Assembly (NCBI RefSeq): GCF_018257515.1
Contig: NZ_JAERJR010000004.1
Location: 186,001-250,000, forward strand
Source: Tatumella sp. JGM118
GTDB taxonomy: Bacteria; Pseudomonadota; Gammaproteobacteria; Enterobacterales; Enterobacteriaceae
DNA: 64,000 bases
Direction of reading: 5' to 3'
Made by a program: the position numbers and the translations under genes. Below the pieces are notes generated by a model. That model ran no database searches. It saw only the letters and a program-made list of their open reading frames with translations, and was not told the DNA's origin. Of this stretch, positions 56,890 to 64,000 are shown piece by piece (within the stretch, counting starts at the first letter, position 1; each line of letters opens with the position of its first letter).

Positions 56890-57765
56890 TCATTTATGCT
56901 GCTTATTCAGTTCACTCATGTCATTGCGGATTTGCACATGGCTGAGCAGGGCGAAAATAAAGGTTCCGCCGGTAATGTTACCGAGCAGAGTAGGAAGGGC
57001 AAACGGCCAGAAAAATTCAGCCCAGCTCATATGGCCATTGAAGACCAGGTAAAAAGCTTCTACCGAACCGACGACGATATGCGACAACCCGGCCAGCGAC
57101 ATAATCCAGGTGATCATTATGATCACAAAGACTTTTGCGGATCCGGCGTGCGGAAACATCCATACCATGGTCGCAATCAGCCAGCCCGAGATCAGCGCAC
57201 CACAGAACATCTGCAGGGCATCGTGTCTGACAGCCGTTTCGCTCAAATGGATAAAGGTCTGTTGCAGTGTGTCGTCAAAAACCGGCATATGATTAAAGGC
57301 GAGTGCTATCAGCGCAGTACCGATAAAATTACCCACTAATACGATCCCCCAAAGCCGTAGCAGTAGCAGAATATTTCCTTTTACCGGCTTATGCATCACC
57401 GGCAATACGGCCGTGATGGTGTTCTCAGTGAAGAGTTGCTGATGCGCGAGGATGACGATAATAAAGCCAACACAATACCCAAAGTTCTCGAGCAGAAAAC
57501 TGGCAGGCATACCTTCCGTATGCACCTGTAATAACCCTTTTACCAGCAGGGATGTCCCCATCGATAATCCGGCGGTAACCGCAGAAAGCAGTAATGCCAT
57601 ACTGTCTCTTTCCAGCTCTTTTTCACCGCTCTGGCGGATCGTTTCATGAATAGCGACAGCGGAGGAGGGTAATTCTTCTTCGGCGGTGGTGATTTCATCT
57701 TCATTACTTTTTTCATCACTGTCGACTTCTTTGGCTCGCATACGCTGTGTTTCAGGACTCTGCAT
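56890..57765 (-). CDS. yfdC: FNT-family inner-membrane transporter YfdC
   Basis: 291 residues. An acidic cytosolic N-terminus leads to AIHETIRQSGEKELERDSMA, as in E. coli YfdC, then six membrane helices of the formate/nitrite transporter fold: GYCVGFIIVILAHQQLFTEN, SGWLIATMVWMFPHAG, ALPTLLGNITGGTFIFALLS. Transport of a small monocarboxylate is inferred from the family. E. coli yfdC lies directly upstream of argW in the same orientation, which supports the tRNA identity and the original gene order. Start chosen at MQSPETQ after GGAGGG; a longer frame reaches 57825. Confidence 0.9.
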   Translation of the reverse strand: MQSPETQRMRAKEVDSDEKSNEDEITTAEEELPSSAVAIHETIRQSGEKELERDSMALLLSAVTAGLSMGTSLLVKGLLQVHTEGMPASFLLENFGYCVGFIIVILAHQQLFTENTITAVLPVMHKPVKGNILLLLRLWGIVLVGNFIGTALIALAFNHMPVFDDTLQQTFIHLSETAVRHDALQMFCGALISGWLIATMVWMFPHAGSAKVFVIIMITWIMSLAGLSHIVVGSVEAFYLVFNGHMSWAEFFWPFALPTLLGNITGGTFIFALLSHVQIRNDMSELNKQHK

Positions 57766-58225
57766 TCTGCCCTCCGGCGGTAAATTAACGGATCTGTACC
57801 CGCTAAGTTTAGTCTTTTTTCTCAATAAATCAGGGGAGTCTTTGCGGTAATTTACAGGTTGCCACTGTTGTTATTTCAATGTTGATTTTATGCGGGGTGG
57901 ATGTGATTTATTAGTACGGGTAACGGTCGGGAGGGAAAGAGAATCAGGCCAGGCAGGTGTGAAATCATCTTAAAAACAGCGGGTTTTCCGGCGTTGTGAC
58001 GGTCACCGGAGGAGGAACTCAGCTGTTACAGAAATCGGTGTTTTTCCCGTTATACCGCCGGGGTTTTAAAAATAAACGTAACAAAATTTTATCATTGTCT
58101 GTTTTTTGGGCGGAAAAGTGTCCGTCAGAGCTTTTTTATGGAACCGTGACCATTTTCACCATTCGGCAGCCGATTTCCTTATGCTATAGTTCGGCTTTCT
58201 TAATGTTAAAGCGAATAGATTCTGC
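57766..58225. other. Divergent intergenic region, yfdC / ccm promoters
   Basis: Contains upstream regions of both yfdC and ccmA. A TATAGT hexamer near 58183 may be a ccm -10 box; no clear FNR or NarP site was identified. Confidence 0.4.
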
Positions 58226-58852
58226 ATGCTGGAAGCCAAAAACCTGACCTGCGTTCGTGATGAACGGGTGCTTTTTGAGCAGCTCTCGTTCAACGTGAAA
58301 CGTGGCGATATTGTTCAGATTGAGGGGCCGAATGGTGCGGGTAAAACCTCGTTACTACGCCTGCTGTCGGGTCTGAGCCGTGCTGAATCCGGAGACATTC
58401 TCTGGGAAGGCACTCCGATAGCCGCCCAGCGTGATATCTGGCACCGGCAAATGATTTATCTGGGCCATCTGCCGGGAATTAAAGGGGTTCTCTCGGCACT
58501 GGAAAATCTGCGCTTTTTTCACCCGGCCTGCAGTCATCAGCAAATATTTCATGCATTAGAAGAAGTAGAACTTACGGGTTATGAGGATGCGCCGGTCTCG
58601 CAGCTCTCCGCCGGGCAACAGCGCAGGGTAGCGCTGGCCAGGCTATGGTTGACAGAGGCTCCGCTTTGGATCCTTGATGAGCCGCTGACGGCTATCGATA
58701 AAGCAGGGGTTGAAAAAATAATGTCACAATTCTCAGTGCATGCCCGGCAGGGGGGATCCGTTATTCTGACTACGCATCAGGATTTACCTTCCCGGGAGAT
58801 ACCGGTCAGGAAAATACGCTTGCTGGCGGAAGGGCACGCGCCATGCTGGTGA
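58226..58852 (+). CDS. ccmA: Heme exporter ATP-binding protein CcmA
   Basis: 208 residues. Walker A GPNGAGKTS, signature LSAGQQRRVALARL, Walker B LWILDEPLTAID. ATP hydrolysis by CcmA with CcmB drives release of holo-CcmE from CcmC. First gene of the ccm operon; overlaps ccmB by ten bases. Confidence 0.97.
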   Translation: MLEAKNLTCVRDERVLFEQLSFNVKRGDIVQIEGPNGAGKTSLLRLLSGLSRAESGDILWEGTPIAAQRDIWHRQMIYLGHLPGIKGVLSALENLRFFHPACSHQQIFHALEEVELTGYEDAPVSQLSAGQQRRVALARLWLTEAPLWILDEPLTAIDKAGVEKIMSQFSVHARQGGSVILTTHQDLPSREIPVRKIRLLAEGHAPCW

Positions 58853-59502
58853 GTATGATTCGTCGGGAATTAAAAGTAGCGTTTCGCAACAGTTCGGAAC
58901 TTATTAATCCGCTATGGTTTTTTCTGATCGTGATCACACTGTTTCCGTTGGGGATCGGTCCGGAGTCTGCGTTACTGGCCAGGATAGCCCCGGGAGTTGT
59001 CTGGGTGGCCGCCTTACTTTCGTCATTACTGGCGCTGGAACGGTTGTTCCGTGATGACTTCCTGGACGGCTCACTGGAACAGCTGGTGTTATTACCTGCG
59101 CCGTTACCTCTGACGGTGTTGGGGAAAGTGATCGCACACTGGCTGGTGACCGGTGTACCGCTAATTATTTTATCGCCACTGGCCTCTTTGCTGCTGTCAC
59201 TGAGTTTTTCCGGCTGGTGTGGACTGGCACTGACGTTGCTACTGGGAACGCCGATTTTAAGTTTTCTGGGGGCCATCGGGGTCGGGCTGACCGTCGGATT
59301 AAGACGGGGCGGGGTACTGCTAAGTTTACTGGTTCTGCCGCTGGCCGTCCCGGTACTGATTTTTTCAAGTGCAGCCATTGATGCTGCCAGCCAGGGTGTC
59401 TCCATCGGGGGCTACCTGGCCATATTAGGCGCAATGCTAATCGCCAGTATTACGCTGGCACCTTTTGCCACAGCCGCAGCATTACGGATCAGTCTGCAAT
59501 AA
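58843..59502 (+). CDS. ccmB: Heme exporter membrane protein CcmB
   Basis: 219 residues, six membrane helices; IRRELKVAFRNSSELINPLW and ALERLFRDDFLDGSLEQLVL are hallmark CcmB sequences. Forms the transporter core with CcmA and CcmC. Confidence 0.97.
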   Translation: MLVSMIRRELKVAFRNSSELINPLWFFLIVITLFPLGIGPESALLARIAPGVVWVAALLSSLLALERLFRDDFLDGSLEQLVLLPAPLPLTVLGKVIAHWLVTGVPLIILSPLASLLLSLSFSGWCGLALTLLLGTPILSFLGAIGVGLTVGLRRGGVLLSLLVLPLAVPVLIFSSAAIDAASQGVSIGGYLAILGAMLIASITLAPFATAAALRISLQ

Positions 59503-59549
59503 GCTGCGTGTTGTGCCGCTTTTAGTAAATATTAGTGAGCAATACGAAA

Positions 59550-60290
59550 ATGTGGAAATGGTTACATCAGCTGGCAAGGCCGGAAAGGCTTTATCATCTG
59601 TGCGGCAGGTTTATTCCCTGGTTTGCACTGGTGGCGACAATCACTCTGTTACTGGGCTGGATCTGGGGCTTTGGCTATGCGCCTGCAGATTATCAGCAGG
59701 GCGACAGTTACCGGATTATGTATCTTCATGTGCCGGCAGCAATGTGGTCGATGGGGGTATATGCCTCCATGGCGATTGCCGCTTTTATCGGTCTGGTCTG
59801 GCAGATGAAGATGTCTGATCTGGTTGCCGCGGCGATGGCGCCGGTGGGGGCTGTTTTCACCTTTATTGCGCTGGTCACCGGTTCTGCGTGGGGTAAACCG
59901 ATGTGGGGCACCTGGTGGATATGGGATGCCCGTCTGACGTCTGAGCTGGTGCTGCTCTTCATTTATATGGGTGTTATTACCCTGTATAATGCGTTCGATG
60001 ATCGTCGTGTGGCCGGACGGGCCGCCGGAATTCTCATTCTGGTCGGGGTCGTTAACCTGCCTGTCATTCATTATTCTGTTCAGTGGTGGAATACCTTACA
60101 TCAGGGGTCGTCCGGCTTCCTGCAGCAGGATATTGCACAACCGATGCGCACACCTCTGCGCTGGTCTATCCTCGGGTATCTGCTGGTCTTTATCACGCTG
60201 ACATTAATCCGCCTGCGCACCTTAATCCTGTATACCGAGCGTAACCGTCCCTGGGTTTCCGTCATTGCTAATAAGGGGCGTAAATCATGA
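59550..60290 (+). CDS. ccmC: Heme handling protein CcmC
   Basis: 246 residues, six helices. The WWD heme-binding motif WGTWWIWDARLTSELVLLF and flanking histidines (HVPAAMWSMG, VIHYSVQWWN) are present. It hands heme to CcmE. Start chosen at MWKWLHQ to match family length; a GTG at 59535 is an alternative. Confidence 0.96.
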   Translation: MWKWLHQLARPERLYHLCGRFIPWFALVATITLLLGWIWGFGYAPADYQQGDSYRIMYLHVPAAMWSMGVYASMAIAAFIGLVWQMKMSDLVAAAMAPVGAVFTFIALVTGSAWGKPMWGTWWIWDARLTSELVLLFIYMGVITLYNAFDDRRVAGRAAGILILVGVVNLPVIHYSVQWWNTLHQGSSGFLQQDIAQPMRTPLRWSILGYLLVFITLTLIRLRTLILYTERNRPWVSVIANKGRKS

Positions 60291-60517
60291 CTCCTGCCTT
60301 TTCTTCGTGGGCTGATTTCTTCCGGATGGGCGGATATGCCTTTTACGTCTGGCTGTCAGTGTTCTTCACCTTGCTGGCTTTCACTGCGCTTATCGTCCAC
60401 ACACGGGTACAACGAACACTGTTACTAAAACAGATAAGACAGCGTGAGGCCCGCGAACGACGGGTCAGTGCTGCCCGACAAAAGAAAACCGCTGCTAAAG
60501 CCGGAGGCTCCCTGTGA
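60287..60517 (+). CDS. ccmD: Heme exporter protein CcmD
   Basis: 76 residues, one membrane helix ([20 protein letters not shown]) and a charged cytosolic tail. Assists release of holo-CcmE. Overlaps both neighbours by four bases. Confidence 0.95.
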   Translation: MTPAFSSWADFFRMGGYAFYVWLSVFFTLLAFTALIVHTRVQRTLLLKQIRQREARERRVSAARQKKTAAKAGGSL

Positions 60518-61005
60518 ACATTCGTCGTCGCCGCCGCCTGATGGTCGTCGTGGCAATTCTGGTGGGGCTTGGGATGGCCACCGGGTTAGTCATGTATGCA
60601 CTGCGTTCTAATATTGATCTGTTCTATACCCCCGGGGAAATTCTTTACGGACGGGGGGCCGACCATACGGATAAACCCCACCCGGGTCAGCAATTACGTA
60701 TCGGGGGCATCGTGCTGCCGGGCAGTGTTAAACGTGACCCGAACACTCTGGCGGTACAGTTCAAACTCTATGACGCCAATGGGGTCGTTGAGGTTACCTA
60801 TGTGGGTATTCTTCCGGATCTCTTCCGGGAAGGGCAGGGCATTGTGGCCGAGGGGGTGCTGGAGGATGGCAACGTGATTAAAGCCCGGCAGGTACTCGCA
60901 AAACACGATGCGAAGTATACGCCGCCGGAAATTACCCATGCGATGAAAAAGAATCCTGACGATCCGGCGTTAAATATCCAGACCATGCAAGGTGAGCAAC
61001 AATGA
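60514..61005 (+). CDS. ccmE: Heme chaperone CcmE
   Basis: 163 residues from GTG. N-terminal anchor, OB fold, and the heme-linking His in [13 protein letters not shown]. Carries heme covalently through the periplasm to CcmF. Confidence 0.97.
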   Translation: MNIRRRRRLMVVVAILVGLGMATGLVMYALRSNIDLFYTPGEILYGRGADHTDKPHPGQQLRIGGIVLPGSVKRDPNTLAVQFKLYDANGVVEVTYVGILPDLFREGQGIVAEGVLEDGNVIKARQVLAKHDAKYTPPEITHAMKKNPDDPALNIQTMQGEQQ

Positions 61006-62963
61006 TCCCTGAAATAGGCAGTTTTTTGTTATGTCTGGCGCTGGGTCTGGCATTACTGTTGAGTATCTATCCGCTATGGGGTGCCGCCCGGCTCGATAGT
61101 CGTCTGATGGGGATGGCCCGTCCGCTGAGCTACGGTATGTTTGCCTGTATTGCCGGGGCCTTCCTGATCCTGGTGCACGCGTTCATTGTGAATGATTTCT
61201 CTGTGGCTTATGTGGCAGAAAACTCAAACACCCTGCTACCGGTCTGGTATCGCATTGCGGCCACCTGGGGCGCTCACGAAGGCTCATTGCTGTTGTGGCT
61301 GCTGATGCTCAGTGGCTGGACACTGGCCGTGGCGTTACTGAGCCGGGGGATGCCGCAGGACGCGATTGCCAGGGTGCTCGCTGTGATGGGCATGATTAAT
61401 CTGGGCTTCCTGCTGTTTATTACCCTGACGTCCAACCCGTTCATTCGCACTCTGCCTGATTTCCCGGTCGATGGCAGTGACCTTAACCCGATGCTTCAGG
61501 ATATCGGCCTGATTTTCCATCCGCCGTTACTCTATATGGGGTATGTCGGTTTCTCAGTTGCCTTTGCTTTTGCGATTGCCTCCCTGATGACCGGGCGTCT
61601 GGATACCGCATGGGCGCGCTGGTCGCGTCCCTGGACGACTGCCGCCTGGGTCTTCCTGACCATTGGTATTGTGCTGGGATCCGCCTGGTCCTACTACGTT
61701 CTTGGCTGGGGGGGCTGGTGGTTCTGGGATCCGGTAGAAAATGCCTCGCTGATGCCCTGGCTGGCAGGTACGGCATTGATTCACTCCCTGGCCGTCACCG
61801 AAAAACGCGGAACCTTTAAATCCTGGACTGTGCTGCTGGCGATCACAGCCTTTTCACTGAGCCTGCTCGGGACGTTCCTGGTACGTTCAGGGGTGCTGGT
61901 TTCTGTACACTCTTTTGCGTCCGACCCCTCCCGCGGTATTTTTATTCTGATTTTCCTGGTGATTGTCATCGGCAGTTCACTGTTGCTCTACGCTGTGCGT
62001 GGCGGACAGGTGCGCAGCCGGGTGCAGAACGAGGCCTGGTCACGGGAATCCTTTCTGCTGGGGAATAACGTATTGCTGATTGCCGCCATGCTGGTGGTGT
62101 TACTGGGTACACTGCTACCTCTGGTTCATAAAGAACTTGGTCTGGGCAGCATTTCTATTGGTGAGCCATTCTTTAATACCCTGTTTACCTGGATCATGGC
62201 GCCTTTTGCACTGATGCTGGGGATAGGACCGCTGGTGCGCTGGCGTCGGGATGAGCCGAAAAAACTGGTTAAACGCCTGCTCGTTGCCGTGGTGGTCACC
62301 CTGATCTGCTCAATAGCATTACCGCTGATCCTGCAGGACCGCATTGAAGCGATGGCCGTGGTGGGTCTGCTGATGTCTGTCTGGGTGATTTTACTGACGC
62401 TGATGGAGTTGCATGAACGTGCTACCCACCGGCACCGCTTTTTCCGTGGCCTGTTACATCTGTCACGCAGTCACTGGGGCATGGTGCTGGGACACCTGGG
62501 CGTTGCGGTCACGGTTATCGGTATCGCCTTTAGCACCCAATACAGTGTGGAGCGTGATGTCCGCATGAAACCCGGCGATAACATCGATATTCATAACTAT
62601 CATTTTATTTTCCGTGATGTACAGCGTCTGACCGGTCCGAACTATTCGGGCGGCCAGGCGATTATTGATGTTACGCATAAAGGTAAGCCGGTTGCTGTGC
62701 TGCATGCGGAAAAACGCTATTACCCGGTGGCGCATACCATGATGACCGAAGCCGCTATCAGCGGTGGTTTTGCCTGCGATCTCTATGCTGCGCTGGGGGA
62801 AGAGATTGGTGATGGTTCCTGGGCAGTACGCATTTACTACAAACCTTTTGTTCGCTGGATCTGGTTTGGCGGTGTCTTTATGGCTGTCGGAGGGGTGCTG
62901 TGCCTGCTGGATCCCCGTTACCGTTCCCGTAAAAAACATCAGTCCCGGGAGGAGCAGCACTGA
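61002..62963 (+). CDS. ccmF: Cytochrome c heme lyase subunit CcmF
   Basis: 653 residues, about fifteen helices. WWD motif [20 protein letters not shown] and [16 protein letters not shown] are intact. With CcmH it attaches heme to apocytochrome. Four-base and one-base overlaps with the neighbours. Confidence 0.97.
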   Translation: MIPEIGSFLLCLALGLALLLSIYPLWGAARLDSRLMGMARPLSYGMFACIAGAFLILVHAFIVNDFSVAYVAENSNTLLPVWYRIAATWGAHEGSLLLWLLMLSGWTLAVALLSRGMPQDAIARVLAVMGMINLGFLLFITLTSNPFIRTLPDFPVDGSDLNPMLQDIGLIFHPPLLYMGYVGFSVAFAFAIASLMTGRLDTAWARWSRPWTTAAWVFLTIGIVLGSAWSYYVLGWGGWWFWDPVENASLMPWLAGTALIHSLAVTEKRGTFKSWTVLLAITAFSLSLLGTFLVRSGVLVSVHSFASDPSRGIFILIFLVIVIGSSLLLYAVRGGQVRSRVQNEAWSRESFLLGNNVLLIAAMLVVLLGTLLPLVHKELGLGSISIGEPFFNTLFTWIMAPFALMLGIGPLVRWRRDEPKKLVKRLLVAVVVTLICSIALPLILQDRIEAMAVVGLLMSVWVILLTLMELHERATHRHRFFRGLLHLSRSHWGMVLGHLGVAVTVIGIAFSTQYSVERDVRMKPGDNIDIHNYHFIFRDVQRLTGPNYSGGQAIIDVTHKGKPVAVLHAEKRYYPVAHTMMTEAAISGGFACDLYAALGEEIGDGSWAVRIYYKPFVRWIWFGGVFMAVGGVLCLLDPRYRSRKKHQSREEQH

Positions 62964-63520
62964 TGAATAAGAAAATACTGTTTATCCCGCTGGTATTGTT
63001 TTTATTGCTGGCCGCCGCCTTACTCTTGCAACTCAACCGTAATGCCCACGGGGATGATCCTACCCTGCTGGAATCGGCGTTGGTGGGCAAACCGATGCCG
63101 GTGTTTAAACTGGAATCCCTGCAAAATCCCGGCAAATACTATGACCAGACCGCGTTACTGAACGGCAAACCTCTGTTATTAAACGTGTGGGCAACCTGGT
63201 GCCCGACCTGTCGCGCAGAGCATCAGTATCTGAATACGCTGGCCGAAAAAGGTATCCGCATCGTCGGCCTGAACTATAAAGATGATCGGGTTAAGGCGGT
63301 TAACTGGCTGAATACCCTGGGTAACCCCTATTCGCTCAGTCTGTACGATGGCGACGGCATGCTGGGACTGGATCTGGGTGTGTACGGCGCGCCGGAAACT
63401 TTCCTGATCGACGGTAAAGGCATTATCCGTTACCGCCATGCAGGGAATGTGGATGCTCAGGTCTGGCAGCAGCAGATCCAACCGCTGTGGAATAAGTACA
63501 GCCAGTCAGCGGAGAAATAA
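62963..63520 (+). CDS. ccmG: Thiol:disulfide oxidoreductase CcmG (DsbE)
   Basis: 185 residues. N-terminal membrane anchor and a thioredoxin fold with WATWCPTCRAEH. It keeps apocytochrome CxxCH motifs or CcmH reduced. Confidence 0.97.
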   Translation: MNKKILFIPLVLFLLLAAALLLQLNRNAHGDDPTLLESALVGKPMPVFKLESLQNPGKYYDQTALLNGKPLLLNVWATWCPTCRAEHQYLNTLAEKGIRIVGLNYKDDRVKAVNWLNTLGNPYSLSLYDGDGMLGLDLGVYGAPETFLIDGKGIIRYRHAGNVDAQVWQQQIQPLWNKYSQSAEK

Positions 63521-63523
63521 TCG

Positions 63524-63982
63524 ATGAAAAAACTGATACTTTTCATGGCGGCTATGATGACCAGCTTTAGTCTCTGGGCTGCCATTGATACTTATCAATT
63601 TAAGTCACAGGCCCAGGAAGAACAGTATCGCTCTCTGACGGAGTCTTTGCGTTGTCCGAAATGTCAGAACAACAGCATTGCGGATTCCGGCGCGATGATT
63701 GCGGCAGACATGCGGCAGAAGGTTTATGAGATGTTGCAACAGGGGCAGAGCCGCCAGCAGATTATCGGTTACATGGTGGCCCGCTACGGTAACTTTGTCA
63801 CCTATGAGCCGCCGGTCACCCCGTCAACCATTATTCTTTGGGTCGGTCCGGCGTGTTTTATTATTGCAGGTGCTGCGTTGATCATCCTACGCAGCAGAAG
63901 AAAAAATACGCGCAGCGAGCTTGATGAAGCTGAACAGCAAAGACTGGCTGCGTTACTGGACGATGACAGGAAGCCGTTATGA
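63524..63982 (+). CDS. ccmH: Cytochrome c maturation protein CcmH
   Basis: 152 residues: signal peptide, LRCPKCQNNSIADSGA redox motif, one membrane helix. E. coli CcmH is fused to a TPR domain; here the gene stops and a separate ATG follows in overlap (ATGA). Confidence 0.96.
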   Translation: MKKLILFMAAMMTSFSLWAAIDTYQFKSQAQEEQYRSLTESLRCPKCQNNSIADSGAMIAADMRQKVYEMLQQGQSRQQIIGYMVARYGNFVTYEPPVTPSTIILWVGPACFIIAGAALIILRSRRKNTRSELDEAEQQRLAALLDDDRKPL

Positions 63983-64000
63983 GCGCGTTATGGTTAAGCA
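63979..64000 (+). CDS. ccmI: Start of ccmI (cut by window edge)
   Basis: ATG overlapping the ccmH stop, giving MSALWLS before the window ends. In split ccm operons the next gene is the TPR protein CcmI. Confidence 0.6.

Noticed and set aside
57996-58247. 83-codon rightward frame before ccmA
   Set aside because: Overlaps the ccmA start region, no good ribosome site and no family match.

Overview
The window is enterobacterial chromosome (order Enterobacterales; Erwiniaceae is a guess from general feel only) carrying one complete lambdoid siphovirus prophage of about 48.9 kb. The flanks are typical: a tRNA-Arg(CCU) gene (argW), a yfdC-like FNT transporter whose neighbour in E. coli K-12 is also argW, and a ccmABCDEFGH cytochrome c maturation operon running off the right edge.

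Left flank (1-5311): a FUSC-like membrane protein, a sugar-porter MFS permease, long stretches without genes, and next to argW the wreck of an older element. A decayed copy of the antiterminator gene Q (4587-4916) is fused to the frameshifted N-terminal piece of a P4-type integrase (4917-5077).

Prophage (23-bp core repeats at 5289-5311 and 54164-54186). It sits on the 5' side of argW, so the tRNA was cut off from its native promoter and is now read from phage DNA. From left to right: integrase and AlpA-like excisionase; a leftward early operon of mostly tiny genes ending in ssb, erf and N nearest pL; an immunity region with operators of the form ATGCG-N5-CGCAT, a UbiA-type prenyltransferase, a NYN-domain nuclease, cI and cro; then cII, a lambda-type O gene with four 19-bp ori iterons, a DnaB-like helicase, nin genes, two DNA methylases and Q. 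After a terminator-rich pR' region come an Ogr-like zinc finger, holin/GH19 endolysin/spanins, terminase, a P22-type coat head module, and a siphovirus tail module with a lambda-identical GGGAAAG frameshift site. A P22 immI-like Mnt/Arc/antirepressor block is inserted within the tail genes. The right end has a TipJ-like protein, an SGNH-esterase tail spike and a UmuD'-like small protein.

Regulation is readable: CI/Cro act at paired operators over pL and pR; N (C-terminus nearly that of lambda N) should act at nutL and nutR, whose candidate boxB hairpins share an AATA loop; Q should act at pR'. Two left-operon genes are damaged (an in-frame amber and a 1-bp frameshift), but all core lysis, packaging and structural genes look intact, so the prophage may be inducible.

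Right flank (54187-64000): the stranded argW promoter, an SDR oxidoreductase, a small unknown ORF, yfdC, and ccmA to ccmH with the first codons of ccmI. The least expected items are the prenyltransferase and nuclease in the immunity region, the 5'-side tRNA integration with promoter replacement, and a long second reading frame with its own Shine-Dalgarno inside the dcm gene.
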